From Aerococcus christensenii (GTDB lineage: Bacteria; Bacillota; Bacilli; Lactobacillales; Aerococcaceae), in contig NZ_CP014159.1 in the NCBI RefSeq assembly GCF_001543105.1, forward strand, positions 186,001 through 250,000: DNA of 64,000 nt. The letters run 5' to 3'. Position numbers and translations under genes: made by a program. The notes beneath the pieces are model-generated. The model had not been told where the DNA came from and ran no database searches. It was given only the letters and a program-made list of their open reading frames with translations. Below, piece after piece: positions 1-10,165 of this stretch (position 1 is the first letter of the stretch; every line of letters starts with the position of its first letter).

Positions 1-876
1 ATTCTGAACATTGTGATCTCCTGGTAAAAATAAATCCGCTCTGTCCATGACAGCTTCCTTTTTCCAGAAAATCTTTCCTTCCGAAGTATTATACCAAATT
101 CCATCTTCAAGTGGTGTTTCTAAAGAAAAAGGAATAACTTTTGCTTGGGTTTGATAGCGTCTAGACCATAAGACCTCTTGATCATAATTCAAAAATAACA
201 CATCTTCTGGGCCTTGATTAGCCGTAATATGCCATTTAGCTGCGATATAATTTTCTAGGTTTCCATGATAATCCAAATGAGTAGGATAAATATCAATAAT
301 AGCAGCAATATTCGGACGGAAAGTCTTTGTTCCCATTAACTGGAAGCTGGAGAGCTCTAAAACTAGACGATCTTTTGAAGTCAATTGAGGAGCAATATCT
401 AAGGCAGGAATACCGATATTTCCTGCCACTTCTGTTCGACCAGAAAAACTTTTATCCGCTTTGAGGATAGCTCCTGTCAAAGAAGTTGTTGTGGTTTTCC
501 CGTTAGAACCAGTGATTCCGACAATCGTTCCCCGATGAAGCCACTCTACTAATTCAATATCTGTATAGACAGGCAAACCCATTTCTAACGCCCGTTTTAC
601 CAAAGGATTAGTATAGGGGATTCCGGGATTTTTAACCATAAAAGCAAAATCCTCATCTAGTAATTCAATCGGATGGCCTCCTGTAATCACACGAACATCC
701 TTTTCAATAAGATCTTGTGCCGCCTTATTTTGATCTAATGGGCACTTATCATTAACCGTAACAAGAGCGCCCATTTGCGTAAGCCAATTCACTACACTGA
801 CGCCCGTTTTTGCTAAGCCTAATACCAATACCTTCTTGTTAACCATTTGTTCACATTGTCTCTCTTGTTCTTCCAT
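1..876 (-). CDS. murD: UDP-N-acetylmuramoyl-L-alanine:D-glutamate ligase, 3' end cut by window edge
   Basis: MurD adds D-glutamate to UDP-MurNAc-L-alanine in the cytoplasmic phase of peptidoglycan synthesis. I translated this strand by hand: about 292 codons are present, against roughly 450 in a full MurD, so the C-terminal domain lies outside the window. Visible are the N-terminal Rossmann stretch (KKVLVLGLAKTG), the Mur-ligase ATP-binding loop GITGSNGKTTTT, and an HLDYHG segment typical of the central domain. The ATG at 876 follows an AGGAG; an inner ATG at 846 (MVNKKVLVLG) is the alternative. It starts 14 bases after the mraY stop, so it is the next gene of the mra operon. Confidence 0.93.
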   Translation of the reverse strand, partial: MEEQERQCEQMVNKKVLVLGLAKTGVSVVNWLTQMGALVTVNDKCPLDQNKAAQDLIEKDVRVITGGHPIELLDEDFAFMVKNPGIPYTNPLVKRALEMGLPVYTDIELVEWLHRGTIVGITGSNGKTTTTSLTGAILKADKSFSGRTEVAGNIGIPALDIAPQLTSKDRLVLELSSFQLMGTKTFRPNIAAIIDIYPTHLDYHGNLENYIAAKWHITANQGPEDVLFLNYDQEVLWSRRYQTQAKVIPFSLETPLEDGIWYNTSEGKIFWKKEAVMDRADLFLPGDHNVQN

Positions 877-890
877 CCCAAATCAATCTC

Positions 891-1838
891 CTAAAATGCA
901 ATAAGTCCAACAATCATTAATACGCCGGTAATTCCCCAAAATACAAAGTCAATCTTCCATTCACTCCATCCGCTCATTTCGAAATGGTGATGAATAGGGG
1001 TCATCTTGAAAATTCGTTTATGTGTCCGTTTGAAGTAAGCCACCTGTAACATTACACTTGCTGTTTCTAGTACATAAATAAGGCCAAATAAAAGTAAGGA
1101 CCAAGGATTGCCACTCATAATACTTAATACAGCCATCAAAGCCCCCACAGCTAAGGCCCCTGCATCTCCCATAAAGACTTTCGCTTTTTTCATATTAAAA
1201 ATCAAGAAAGCAAACAAGGATCCGATCAAACCTACGATAAACAGGGAAACTTCTACACTTCCTTGACGTAGGAAGAGAATAAGGTAGCCTGTCAAAGTCA
1301 AAATAGCGCACCCTGACGATAAGCCATCGATGCCATCTGTTAGATTAAAGGCGTTGGAGAAACCTGTTAGCCAAATTACACTAAACACAAGTAACAAGAT
1401 AAAGTGTGAAGTCCCTAAATGAAAAGGAAGTGGGAGATAGGCATTAACGCCAAATCCCTTAATCAAAAGAACAATCACTAAGGCCATTCCGAGTTGAGCA
1501 AGGAATTTCTGTTTAGCCGTTAGACCTTCATTTTGTTTCTTGAAGATTTTTAAGAAATCATCCACAAAACCTAACAAGCCAAACATGATGAGTGTAATGA
1601 CCAAAATGAAAATCTCTGGGCTAAAACTTCCTAACCACCAATGACTGACTAGCATCGAAAGAACCGTAGCTGTGAGGAAAACAAGTCCTCCCATAGTCGG
1701 TGTCCCACTTTTTTCTTTATGCCAGCTAGGTCCAATCTCTAGAATTTCTTGTCCAAATTGTTTTTTATGCATCCATTTTATAAATAATGGCATCACGGCA
1801 GCAGTTATTATAAACGAAAACAAAAACGTTAAACTCAT
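891..1838 (-). CDS. mraY: Phospho-N-acetylmuramoyl-pentapeptide transferase
   Basis: MraY transfers phospho-MurNAc-pentapeptide to undecaprenyl phosphate, making lipid I at the membrane. The 315-residue protein is strongly hydrophobic with about ten membrane segments. Family signatures are the NAFNLTDGIDGL loop (catalytic aspartates), MGDAGAL, and the HHHFEMSGW motif near the C-terminus; an early FVDDFLK segment gives the Asp pair. Length matches the family. A GGGAG lies just before the ATG. The gene sits between the class B PBP gene and murD, the usual dcw order. Confidence 0.97.
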   Translation of the reverse strand: MSLTFLFSFIITAAVMPLFIKWMHKKQFGQEILEIGPSWHKEKSGTPTMGGLVFLTATVLSMLVSHWWLGSFSPEIFILVITLIMFGLLGFVDDFLKIFKKQNEGLTAKQKFLAQLGMALVIVLLIKGFGVNAYLPLPFHLGTSHFILLLVFSVIWLTGFSNAFNLTDGIDGLSSGCAILTLTGYLILFLRQGSVEVSLFIVGLIGSLFAFLIFNMKKAKVFMGDAGALAVGALMAVLSIMSGNPWSLLLFGLIYVLETASVMLQVAYFKRTHKRIFKMTPIHHHFEMSGWSEWKIDFVFWGITGVLMIVGLIAF

Positions 1839-1855
1839 GGTTTCTCCCTTACTCC

Positions 1856-4000
1856 TTATTGTAATTCAATGGTTACAGTTTCTTCTGAACGAATCGGCCT
1901 TCCTGGAGAAAGACTCTGTTTCTTAACATGTCCTTGTCCATTAACAGATAAATGAATACCTAACATTTGAGCTAAATTCTGAGCTTCTGTTAGACTCATG
2001 CCTGTCATATCTGGCATGGTTAATTCTCCTTCTGTTAACAAGAAGATTGGGCGATCTGAACGCTGCTTTTCACCAGATTGTGGAAATTGTCGAATGACTT
2101 GTTTTCCTTTCCCTAAGACCTGAATATTTGCAAAGTGCTGTTTCTTCAAACTTTGTTCGGCTGTATTCACTTCCTGATTCACAATATTGGGCACTTGTGA
2201 CGATGAAGATTGACTAGCAGGCTCTAGTTTACTATATTCCATCGCCCGCTGTAAAAACGGAATGAAAATCTTAGAAAGGCCCACTTGTGCCAACCCTCCT
2301 GCTGAAGGGCGCTTCATCGTTAAATACAAAATATACCGTGGATTATCCGAGGGGGCAAAGCCCACAACAGAATGCAGATACGCATTCTCTCCTCCAGAAA
2401 GGTAGCGTCCCGCATTTTCATCATAAATTTCAGCCGTCCCTGTTTTGACCGCTAAACGAATTCCTTTAATATCGTAAATCGTCCCTGTTCCATTTGGAGA
2501 ATAAACAATAGATTCTAGCGCTTTTAACGTTTTACGCGCAGTTTCCTCAGAAATTGGCTGACTAATCTGTTCCGGTTGGTTCACCCGAATACTTCCATCT
2601 TTTTCTTGGTAACGATCAATAATATGAAGTTTCATCATTTTTCCGCCATTAGCCACTGCTGTATAAGCTTGCATAAGTTCCCAAGGCGTCACTCGAATAG
2701 CTTGTCCAAAGGCTGTATTTGCTTTCTGGAGTTCCTTGTCAAAACTAATAGAGCCCGAAATTTCATCATCAAATCCAGAATTTGGACGTTGGGTCAAGCC
2801 AAATTCTACCATATATTTATGCCAGGTATCATATCCCATAGCTTGTACTAATTTTACCATTAAAACATTCGAAGATTGGGCTAATCCTTCCAATTGAGGA
2901 ATGACGCCCCAACCGACCTTATTCCAATCGCTAATCTGTGTGCCATCCACAATAATATGTCCAGATTGATAGGTTTCGTCCGGTTGAAAGACACCTTCTT
3001 GAATAGCTGCAGCAACCGTTAACACCTTAATAACAGATCCTGGTTCATAAGCTTCTCCAACTAACAAGTTGGTCCACATGTCTTTTAAACCTTTTCGCGT
3101 TTGTAAATTAAAGGTTGGCCGTTGACTCGCTGCAACAACATTTCCAGTTTTAGGATCTACAAGCATTGCCGTCATGGATTGCGGTTTATTTTCTTTATAG
3201 ACCTTCTCCATTAAAGTTTCTAAATAAGTTTGAAGGCGCGTATCAATCGTTGTATAAAGATCTAAACCATCAATGGGCTGAGTATTGGAATCACTATCTT
3301 CTTGATCCACTGTTGCAAATTGATCATGATTAGCCAGATAATTCCGATGGCCATTGGTTCCTGCTAAATGAGCGTCCCAATTCTTCTCGATTCCCATCTG
3401 CCCAATTAATCGACTATCCTTTGGTAATTGGGCTTCCTCATACTGTGCATAACCTAACACATGAGAAGCAAAATTACCATTAGGATACAAACGATTCGGT
3501 TGTTCTAAGAAGTGAATACCTTGCAAATTTTCATTTTTTATTTTTTCCATTTTCGCATGGCTTAGATTTTGTCCTGCTTGACCGAACTCCACTTGTGTCG
3601 CATCAGGAGACTTTAATCGTTTTAAAATTTCTTCCTTCGACATCTTGATATGATGACTCAAGACTTCAGCAGTATGTTCCTTTTGATCTTCTGGGACATG
3701 GATAGGAGCTGCTCCCTCATCTGCCCATTTAGTTGTTAAAACAGCATACACATTGTATGCTGTAGAATCTGAAGCAATGGGATTGCCCCCAATATCATAG
3801 ATGGTTCCTCGTTTAGCGGGCAAAACACTTTGCCGGTAAAACTGCTGATTGGCTTGCGCTTGTAAATCTACTCCATTCACCTTGCCAATTAACATAATAT
3901 GAACTAATCGTGCTTCAAAAATCAAAAAGAGCAATCCTACAAGTCCCATCATGATATGTAGGAAACGCTCACGATTCCGTCTTAAATTATGAAGGCTCAT
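1856..4000 (-). CDS. Class B penicillin-binding protein (PBP2x/FtsI type) with PASTA region
   Basis: A division transpeptidase that cross-links septal peptidoglycan outside the membrane. It has an N-terminal membrane anchor (about residues 15-32), a dimerisation region, and a transpeptidase domain with SVIK (catalytic Ser about 322), SSN (about 376-378) and KTG (about 519-521). The C-terminal 120 residues carry PASTA-like repeats (QFPQSG, TMPDMTGMSLTEA), as in streptococcal PBP2x and Bacillus PBP2B. I chose the ATG at 4000 because AAGGA lies 9 bases upstream; the ATG at 4009 would directly abut it. The start overlaps the end of ftsL. The symbol pbpX or ftsI would be reasonable, but the exact orthologue was not tested. 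Confidence 0.93.
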   Translation of the reverse strand: MSLHNLRRNRERFLHIMMGLVGLLFLIFEARLVHIMLIGKVNGVDLQAQANQQFYRQSVLPAKRGTIYDIGGNPIASDSTAYNVYAVLTTKWADEGAAPIHVPEDQKEHTAEVLSHHIKMSKEEILKRLKSPDATQVEFGQAGQNLSHAKMEKIKNENLQGIHFLEQPNRLYPNGNFASHVLGYAQYEEAQLPKDSRLIGQMGIEKNWDAHLAGTNGHRNYLANHDQFATVDQEDSDSNTQPIDGLDLYTTIDTRLQTYLETLMEKVYKENKPQSMTAMLVDPKTGNVVAASQRPTFNLQTRKGLKDMWTNLLVGEAYEPGSVIKVLTVAAAIQEGVFQPDETYQSGHIIVDGTQISDWNKVGWGVIPQLEGLAQSSNVLMVKLVQAMGYDTWHKYMVEFGLTQRPNSGFDDEISGSISFDKELQKANTAFGQAIRVTPWELMQAYTAVANGGKMMKLHIIDRYQEKDGSIRVNQPEQISQPISEETARKTLKALESIVYSPNGTGTIYDIKGIRLAVKTGTAEIYDENAGRYLSGGENAYLHSVVGFAPSDNPRYILYLTMKRPSAGGLAQVGLSKIFIPFLQRAMEYSKLEPASQSSSSQVPNIVNQEVNTAEQSLKKQHFANIQVLGKGKQVIRQFPQSGEKQRSDRPIFLLTEGELTMPDMTGMSLTEAQNLAQMLGIHLSVNGQGHVKKQSLSPGRPIRSEETVTIELQ

Positions 4001-4370
4001 TGGCAACATTCCTTATATTTTCTTCATTCAACTTAAATCCATTATCTTTAGCAAACTCCATGACACGATTGTAGCTTGATAAATCATTAATTTCTTGTTG
4101 AAGATTTTTCTTTTCTGTCTCCAATCGTTTGGTTTGATATTCTGCCGATTGTATTTGTTGATTGGCTCCTGTCACCTGCGCACGCGTAGCCGTCAACCAT
4201 ACAATACTTACCACCGTAACTGCCAAAGCAGCCATGATGAAAAGAATATCTTTTCCTGTAAAAAAATGAGTGGTTTCTATACTATAATAACCGTCCGGAT
4301 TAGAGGCATTCGGTTTTGAAATCTTATAATTCTTTATGACTTTTTCTTTAGGCAAAACATACTGTGACAA
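3987..4370 (-). CDS. ftsL: Cell division protein FtsL
   Basis: A small bitopic protein of 127 residues: a charged cytoplasmic tail, one membrane segment at about residues 41-60 (LFIMAALAVTVVSIVWLTA), then an extracellular coiled coil rich in Glu, Lys and Gln (about 70-110). This architecture, plus its position between rsmH and the septal PBP, identifies FtsL, which with DivIB and DivIC recruits septal synthesis enzymes. FtsL sequences diverge widely, so context carries much of the call. The start is TTG with GGAG 9 bases upstream, inside the end of rsmH. Confidence 0.88.
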   Translation of the reverse strand: MSQYVLPKEKVIKNYKISKPNASNPDGYYSIETTHFFTGKDILFIMAALAVTVVSIVWLTATRAQVTGANQQIQSAEYQTKRLETEKKNLQQEINDLSSYNRVMEFAKDNGFKLNEENIRNVANEPS

Positions 4371-4376
4371 GAAATC

Positions 4377-5342
4377 TCACTCCTTCTTTTCATTCACACG
4401 TTCAATAACCCTTAACTTAGCGCTTGTCGACCGAGGATTTTCTTCCTGTTCCGTTATTGAAGGGTAAATCGGCTTATGGTTAATTAATTGAAAATTGGCT
4501 TTTGGAAGTTGATCCGCTGGAAGAGGAATAGCAGATGGAACTTGTTCGGGTGAACTGGCTTCTTTAAACATTACCTTAACAATTCGATCTTCTAGGGATT
4601 GAAAACTAATAACAGAAATCCTTCCCTTCGCCTTAATGAGAGATAAGGCTTGGCTCAAAGACTCCTCAATCGCTCCTAATTCATCATTCACTGCAATACG
4701 AATGGCTTGAAAAACACGTTTGGCAGGATGGCCTCCCTTACGACGGGCAGCCGCAGGTATCGCTTCTCGAATAATTTCCACTAACTCTTCTGTGTGAGTA
4801 ATCGGATGATGTTGACGTTTCGTCTCAATGAGACGAGCCACTTGCTTCGAGAATTTTTCTTCGCCATACCGCTTAAAAATACGCTGTAAATCTTGAAAAG
4901 ACCAGGTATTGACGATTTCTTCAGCTGTAAGATCTTGAGACCGATCCATTCGCATATCCAAAGGGGCATCCTGGCGATAAGAGAAGCCCCGACTGGCATC
5001 ATCTAATTGTGGGGAGGAAACTCCTAAATCGTAAAGGATGCCATCCACTTCACTGACTCCAAAGGCTGCCAATTCTTGTTTTAAATATCTAAAGTTGGCA
5101 TGGATTAAGGTTAATTTGCCTTCTTGAATTTCTTTTTCAAATTTTATACGGGCATGACGAATAGCGGTGATATCTTGATCGAAAGCATACAAATGACCTT
5201 CTGAATTCAAGTGACTTAATAAATAAGCCGAGTGACCTCCTCCGCCTAAGGTGCAGTCCACATACACTCCATTAGGCCGAATAGCTAAAGCATCAACGGT
5301 TTCTTTTAGTAATACTGTGACATGATGAAAGGACTCAGTCAT
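4377..5342 (-). CDS. rsmH: 16S rRNA (cytosine1402-N4)-methyltransferase
   Basis: RsmH (MraW) methylates N4 of C1402 in the ribosomal P site. The 321-residue protein opens with the typical [13 protein letters not shown], followed by the SAM-binding loop [10 protein letters not shown] at about residues 29-38 and DQDITAI. Further on come [27 protein letters not shown] and [14 protein letters not shown], all RsmH signatures. Length is normal. GAGAAGGAG precedes the ATG. It is the second gene of the mra operon, 15 bases after mraZ. Confidence 0.97.
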   Translation of the reverse strand: MTESFHHVTVLLKETVDALAIRPNGVYVDCTLGGGGHSAYLLSHLNSEGHLYAFDQDITAIRHARIKFEKEIQEGKLTLIHANFRYLKQELAAFGVSEVDGILYDLGVSSPQLDDASRGFSYRQDAPLDMRMDRSQDLTAEEIVNTWSFQDLQRIFKRYGEEKFSKQVARLIETKRQHHPITHTEELVEIIREAIPAAARRKGGHPAKRVFQAIRIAVNDELGAIEESLSQALSLIKAKGRISVISFQSLEDRIVKVMFKEASSPEQVPSAIPLPADQLPKANFQLINHKPIYPSITEQEENPRSTSAKLRVIERVNEKKE

Positions 5343-5357
5343 GCTCTACTCCTTCTC

Positions 5358-5789
5358 TTACAATCCAAAATCAAATAAATTCTCTGCTAAATCTTCAAAG
5401 CTTTCAGAAATATCCTCAGACATCTTCAACCAGTGCTCTTCATCCCAAATTTCAATGCGTTCACTGACTCCGATAATCCGACAAGCCTTGGTCAAATGCG
5501 CATAATCAATAAGAGATTGTGACAAATTAATGCGACCTTGCTTATCAATTTCTACTTCTGAAGCAGATGAATAGAAAAAACGGGTATAAGCACGTGCCTC
5601 TTTTTTAGCCATAGGAAGTTTTTTCAACTTTTCTTGAACAAGCTCCCAAGATTCTTCGGGATAACCAAAAATACAGCCATCAAGGCCTCGAGTGATCACA
5701 AAATGATCCCCCAAATCTTCCCTTAATTTGGCTGGTATAATCAGACGGCCTTTGCCGTCAATATTATGTTTATACTCTCCCATCAGCAT
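5358..5789 (-). CDS. mraZ: Transcriptional regulator MraZ
   Basis: MraZ is an AbrB-fold DNA-binding ring protein that controls the dcw cluster. The 143-residue form begins [20 protein letters not shown], exactly as the family normally starts, and has the second half-motif ([12 protein letters not shown]) of its duplicated swapped-hairpin domain. An upstream in-frame GTG at 5840 would add 17 residues. I reject it because those codons overlap the repeat array at 5825-5859, which looks like the MraZ operator. The ribosome site before 5789 is weak (GGGTGA). First gene of the operon mraZ-rsmH-ftsL-pbp-mraY-murD. Confidence 0.93.
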   Translation of the reverse strand: MLMGEYKHNIDGKGRLIIPAKLREDLGDHFVITRGLDGCIFGYPEESWELVQEKLKKLPMAKKEARAYTRFFYSSASEVEIDKQGRINLSQSLIDYAHLTKACRIIGVSERIEIWDEEHWLKMSEDISESFEDLAENLFDFGL

Positions 5790-5824
5790 AGTCTTCACCC
5801 GATTTTCTTCTAGTACTCTTAGTT

Positions 5825-5859
5825 TACCACATTTCACCACATTCCTCCATTTTTCCCCA
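5825..5859 (-). promoter_or_regulatory. Four-repeat MraZ operator (mra box)
   Basis: On the minus strand, TGGGG, TGGAG, TGGTG and TGGTA occur at 5859, 5849, 5839 and 5829, each exactly 10 bp from the next and separated by 5-bp spacers. MraZ of E. coli is known to bind TGGG-type repeats with 5-bp spacers just before mraZ, so this is the expected autoregulatory site. A TATAAT-like -10 lies upstream at 5883-5888, so the box would sit in the start/leader region and block transcription. Confidence 0.82.
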
Positions 5860-5894
5860 AACTTTTTTAAAAAAATTTCTATATTATATTTTTA

Positions 5895-5935
5895 CACTTC
5901 GAGAAAGCCTTTCTATTAAAGGATTTCTCGAAGTG
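5895..5935. repeat. Long inverted repeat between the pur terminator and mraZ
   Basis: A 12-bp perfect arm CACTTCGAGAAA (5895-5906) pairs with 5924-5935. After one mismatch, CCTTT (5908-5912) pairs with AAAGG (5918-5922), leaving a 5-base loop. No T-tract follows on either strand, so it is not an ordinary terminator. It lies immediately upstream of the mraZ -10 and may be an operator or a structured element. Confidence 0.7.
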
Positions 5936-5950
5936 GGGACAAGTGGAGGG

Positions 5951-5982
5951 GAAAATAAAAGCTCCCCAAAATTTGGAGAGCT
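5951..5982 (-). terminator. Rho-independent terminator of the pur operon
   Basis: An 11-bp stem with one G-U pair (AGCTCTCCAAA / TTTGGGGAGCT, 5960-5982) is followed on the minus strand by TTTATTTT. It lies 48 bases after the purB stop and separates the purine operon from the mra operon. Confidence 0.88.
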
Positions 5983-6030
5983 TCTAGTATTTATTTTATT
6001 ATTAGTTTCATTGGAAATGGCTTCTTCTTT

Positions 6031-7329
6031 TTATTCCATTAACCCCATTCGACGATAGATTTCATCTACCCGACGCAAGTGATAATGGAAGTCAAAGGCA
6101 TCTTCAATCTCCTCTGAACTAAGGAACTGGGTAATGCTGGTTGTCACCTTCACCAAGTCTTTGAAATCACATTGTTGTTCCCAAGATTGCGCAGTTAGAG
6201 GTTGAACACGGTCATAAGCTTCCTCTCTAGAAAGTCCTTTGTCCACTAGTTTGAGAAGCAAACGTTGACTATAAATGAGACCATGTGTTGCCTGCATATT
6301 CTTGAGCATATTTTCTGGGAAAATCGTTAACGTTTGAACGACTTTCTTAAATCGGCATAGCATATAATCTACCAAAGTTGTCGTATCGGACAAAATGATA
6401 CGTTCTGCACTCGAATGGGAAATATCCCGTTCATGCCAGAGAGCAACGTTTTCATAGGCGGTCACCATATGTCCGCGACATACCCTAGCCAAGCCTGTTA
6501 CATTTTCACTCGAAATCGGATTGCGTTTATGCGGCATGGCACTGGAACCTTTTTGTCCTTTTTCGAAGGCTTCTTCTACTTCCCGAACTTCGGATTTTTG
6601 AAGATGGCGAATTTCAGTGGCTATATTCTCTATACTCGTCGCAATCAAAGCTAAAGAAGAAAGATATTCTGCATGTAAATCTCTAGGCAATACCTGTGTT
6701 GAAATCTCTTGGGAACGAATTCCTAATTTTTGACAGACATAATCTTGAACAAACGGAGGCACATTAGCATACGTTCCCACAGCCCCTGAAATTTTCCCGG
6801 CTTCTACGCCCTTTCTGGCATGCTCAAAGCGCTCCATTTGGCGTTTCATTTCTGCATAATAACGGGCCATTTTTAATCCAAAGGTAGTAGGTTCCGCATG
6901 AACGCCATGCGTACGCCCCATACAAACGGTCTCCTTATACTGAATAGCTTTTTCTTTTAAAACTTCTAAAAATTCTTCCAAATCTTTTTGGATGACATCA
7001 TTCGCTTGTTTCAACTGATGGCCTTGCGCTGTATCTACCACGTCTGTCGAGGTGAGTCCATAATGCACCCATTTTTTCTCTTCCCCTAAAGATTCCGAAA
7101 GGCAGCGCGTAAAGGCCACAACATCGTGATGAGTGATGGCTTCAATTTCTTCAATCCGTTTTTCATCAAAGCTGGCCTTTTTCCACAAAGTTTCCACATC
7201 TTCAAAAGGAATATGGCCTAATTGGCTCCAGGCTTCTGCTGCTAAAATCTCTACTTTCAACCACGTTTGATAGCGATTCTTTTGAGACCAAATCTTCTTC
7301 ATCTCTGGACGTGTATACCGATTAATCAT
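6031..7329 (-). CDS. purB: Adenylosuccinate lyase
   Basis: PurB cleaves SAICAR to AICAR plus fumarate in IMP synthesis, and adenylosuccinate to AMP. The 432-residue protein has the fumarase/aspartase-superfamily loop [11 protein letters not shown] (about 262-272), the [12 protein letters not shown] segment and the [12 protein letters not shown] motif with its catalytic region. GGAGG lies 6 bases before the ATG. Its start overlaps the end of purD by 8 bases, and it is the last gene of the pur operon, followed by a terminator. Confidence 0.97.
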   Translation of the reverse strand: MINRYTRPEMKKIWSQKNRYQTWLKVEILAAEAWSQLGHIPFEDVETLWKKASFDEKRIEEIEAITHHDVVAFTRCLSESLGEEKKWVHYGLTSTDVVDTAQGHQLKQANDVIQKDLEEFLEVLKEKAIQYKETVCMGRTHGVHAEPTTFGLKMARYYAEMKRQMERFEHARKGVEAGKISGAVGTYANVPPFVQDYVCQKLGIRSQEISTQVLPRDLHAEYLSSLALIATSIENIATEIRHLQKSEVREVEEAFEKGQKGSSAMPHKRNPISSENVTGLARVCRGHMVTAYENVALWHERDISHSSAERIILSDTTTLVDYMLCRFKKVVQTLTIFPENMLKNMQATHGLIYSQRLLLKLVDKGLSREEAYDRVQPLTAQSWEQQCDFKDLVKVTTSITQFLSSEEIEDAFDFHYHLRRVDEIYRRMGLME

Positions 7330-8605
7330 CGTTAACCTCCTTGCTTTCTAGGGCTTGATGTGCAATATCTTGGCGGTAAAAGGTATGTGAAATAGGATGA
7401 GTCGCCAAGTAATCATAGACTACTTGTCTGGCTTGAGCGAGATCTTCTTGCATAGAAATAACCATCGCTATTCGTCCTCCTTCAGAGTAAAATTTTCCCT
7501 CTTCTTCCCTCAAAGCATAAGAGAGGACAGACACTTCGTCGCTTCCCTCTAAAAACGATTTTGGAATTTCAAGGCCCTTTAATGGGGACTCTGGGTAACC
7601 TTTCGCAGCTAATACCACGCCAAAACTCGCTTGTCCTTCTACTAAAGGTAAACTTGCTTTTTCGCCTGCAAGTAATTGCGTGATACTTTCTGCCAATTGG
7701 TCACTTAACAAAGGAAGAAGGATTTGCGTTTCAGGATCTCCAAAGCGGCAATTAAATTCAATCACTTTGGGACCATCCGCTGTCAACATTAACCCTGTAT
7801 AAAGAATTCCTTGATAAGAGCAGCCTTCTAAAACCATAGCGTCTAAGGTTTTTTGTACAATTTGATCGATGACTTCTTGTTTTAAGGCTTCATCTACAAA
7901 TGGTACGGGGGCATAAGCCCCCATTCCTCCAGTATTAGGTCCCTTATCTCCTTCGTAGGCTCTTTTATGGTCTTGAGCAGTTGGAAGGTGTAGAACTTGG
8001 CCCTTATACACTAAAGAAAAGAAAGAAAATTCAGGTCCTTCTAGATACTCTTCGATCACTACCTTTTCTTGATGACCATACTTTTCCTGAGTAAAAATAT
8101 CCCGTAAAGCTTCTTTGGCTTCTTCTTCGTTTCCGGCAATTGTCACTCCCTTGCCGGCAGCTGGGCCATCCGCCTTAATCACAATCGGATATTCCCGATT
8201 TTTGAGGGAATCTAAGGCTTCTTCCAATTCAAAATAATTTTCAAAAGCGGCGGTTGGAATATGATATTTTTTCATTAAGTGCTTCGCAAAACTCTTGGAT
8301 CCTTCTAGACGACTAGCAGATTGACTCGGGCCAAATATTTTTAGACCTTCTGCCTCAAAAGCATCCACAATTCCTTCAAAAAGAGGAAGTTCTGGTCCAA
8401 CAATCGTCCAAGCAATAGCATGATCTTTCGCAAAAGCAATCAAAGCTTCAAAGTTTGTACTTTCAATATCTACACAGAAAATTCCTGTTTGGGCCATTCC
8501 TGAATTACCAGGTGCGCAATACACCTTTTGAACACATTTTGATTTTAATAATTTTAAAGCCAAAGCATGTTCCCGACCACCGTTTCCAATCACTAACAGA
8601 TTCAT
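7322..8605 (-). CDS. purD: Phosphoribosylamine-glycine ligase (GAR synthetase)
   Basis: PurD joins glycine to phosphoribosylamine with ATP, the second step of purine synthesis. The 427-residue ATP-grasp enzyme begins [15 protein letters not shown], the conserved PurD opening. It also has [18 protein letters not shown] (ATP-grasp lid), [11 protein letters not shown] and [12 protein letters not shown] (metal-binding residues). Length fits the family. It is translated between purH and purB with minimal spacing. Confidence 0.97.
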   Translation of the reverse strand: MNLLVIGNGGREHALALKLLKSKCVQKVYCAPGNSGMAQTGIFCVDIESTNFEALIAFAKDHAIAWTIVGPELPLFEGIVDAFEAEGLKIFGPSQSASRLEGSKSFAKHLMKKYHIPTAAFENYFELEEALDSLKNREYPIVIKADGPAAGKGVTIAGNEEEAKEALRDIFTQEKYGHQEKVVIEEYLEGPEFSFFSLVYKGQVLHLPTAQDHKRAYEGDKGPNTGGMGAYAPVPFVDEALKQEVIDQIVQKTLDAMVLEGCSYQGILYTGLMLTADGPKVIEFNCRFGDPETQILLPLLSDQLAESITQLLAGEKASLPLVEGQASFGVVLAAKGYPESPLKGLEIPKSFLEGSDEVSVLSYALREEEGKFYSEGGRIAMVISMQEDLAQARQVVYDYLATHPISHTFYRQDIAHQALESKEVNDD

Positions 8606-8614
8606 CTTATCCTC

Positions 8615-10165
8615 CTAATGTCTAAAATGACGAATTCCTGTTTTCAACATTGGAATTCCTGCTTGATCCACTTCTTCAATAGAGTCTTCATCATGAATAG
8701 ACCCGCCCGGCTGAATGATAGCTTGAATGCCATGTGCACATGCATAAGCCGCTGTATCCCGCATTGGAAGGAAAGCATCACTCGCCAAAACCATTGGACT
8801 ATGATCTTCTTGCTTCATATGTTGCCCCGCTTCTTCAATGGCAATCTTGCAGGCACCCACGCGGTTCATTTGCCCTGCACCAATTCCTAAAGTTTGATAG
8901 GCATTCGTCACCACGATAGCATTCGATTTGACATGTTTAACCACCTTCCAAGCAAACGCTAAGGCTTCACGTAAATCTGAATCGGCTTTTTTTTCGCCCA
9001 TAGCTTGGAAAGTTTCGTTTTCTTCTTGAGGGATATCTTGGTCTTGAACTAGAAGTCCTCCCATGACAGAAACGTATTCCTTAGCAGGTTGAATGCCTTC
9101 TTTAAAGCCACTTAACGCCATCACCCGCAAATTCTTCTTCTGACTTAGAATCTCTAAAGCTTCTGAATCAAACGAAGGAGCAATCACAATTTCTAAGAAA
9201 ATCGGACGAAGTAACTGAGCAAGTGCCTTGGTCACTGGACGATTCACGACAACAATTCCCCCATAAATAGAGGTAGGATCTGCTTCAAAGCAATATTCAA
9301 AAGCTTGTTCAATCGTGTCTGCCTTGCCGACCCCGCAAGGATTCATATGTTTCAAAGCAATCGCTGTAGGTTCCTTAAATTCAGCTATCATCCGTAAAGC
9401 TGCATCTGCATCTTTGATATTATTGTAAGAAAGTTCCTTACCTTGAATCTGAATGGCTTGCGTTAAGCTAAAAGCGACTGGCAAAAGTTCTTCATAAAAC
9501 TGGGCTTGTTGGTGACTGTTTTCTCCATAACGTAAGCTTTGTTTCAATTGATAGGTTAAAGTTAAGCTCTCCGGCTGCTCTTCGCCTACTTCTCGAGTTA
9601 AATATTGAGCGATTAAGGCATCATATTGAGCCGTATGCCGGAAAGCTTTAGCTGCTAAGCGAGCACGTAATTCTAAATCCGTCTCTCCCTTTTCTTTCAA
9701 GCTTTCCTGAATAAGAGCGTAATCATCAGGATCGGTAACGACCGTCACAGAAGCGTAATTTTTAGCTGCTGAACGAATCATAGAAGGGCCACCAATATCA
9801 ATATTTTCAATAGCATCTGATAGCGTTGATTGAGGATTAGCAATGGTTTCTTTGAAAGGATAGAGGTTAACCACTACATAATCAATCGGCACAATCTGGT
9901 GGTCTTCCATGGCTTGAAGATGATCTTTTCGATCACGAAGACCTAATAAGGCCCCATGGATTTTAGGATGAAGGGTCTTCACTCTTCCGTCCATCATTTC
10001 TGGAAAACCTGTTACACTTTCGACAGAAATCACAGATAATCCGGCTTTCTCGAGAACCTTTTGGGTCCCACCGGTAGAGAGAATTTCAATTCCTTCTGCT
10101 ACAAAACTTTTAGCTAAGTCTACGATACCTGATTTATCAGACACACTTATTAAGGCTCTTGTCAT
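8615..10165 (-). CDS. purH: Bifunctional AICAR transformylase / IMP cyclohydrolase
   Basis: PurH carries out the last two steps to IMP: formyl transfer to AICAR, then ring closure. The 516-residue protein starts with the MGS-like cyclohydrolase domain (LISVSDKSGI, STGGT, RVKTLHPKIHG) and continues into the transformylase domain (LRYGENSHQ, ALKHMNPCGVG, QMNRVGA, and SDAFLPMRD). Its ATG overlaps the purN stop by 4 bases (ATGA), indicating translational coupling. Confidence 0.98.
   Translation of the reverse strand: MTRALISVSDKSGIVDLAKSFVAEGIEILSTGGTQKVLEKAGLSVISVESVTGFPEMMDGRVKTLHPKIHGALLGLRDRKDHLQAMEDHQIVPIDYVVVNLYPFKETIANPQSTLSDAIENIDIGGPSMIRSAAKNYASVTVVTDPDDYALIQESLKEKGETDLELRARLAAKAFRHTAQYDALIAQYLTREVGEEQPESLTLTYQLKQSLRYGENSHQQAQFYEELLPVAFSLTQAIQIQGKELSYNNIKDADAALRMIAEFKEPTAIALKHMNPCGVGKADTIEQAFEYCFEADPTSIYGGIVVVNRPVTKALAQLLRPIFLEIVIAPSFDSEALEILSQKKNLRVMALSGFKEGIQPAKEYVSVMGGLLVQDQDIPQEENETFQAMGEKKADSDLREALAFAWKVVKHVKSNAIVVTNAYQTLGIGAGQMNRVGACKIAIEEAGQHMKQEDHSPMVLASDAFLPMRDTAAYACAHGIQAIIQPGGSIHDEDSIEEVDQAGIPMLKTGIRHFRH

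Noticed and set aside
5895..5935. Terminator between purB and mraZ
   Set aside because: It has no T-tract on either strand; the true terminator is at 5951-5982.
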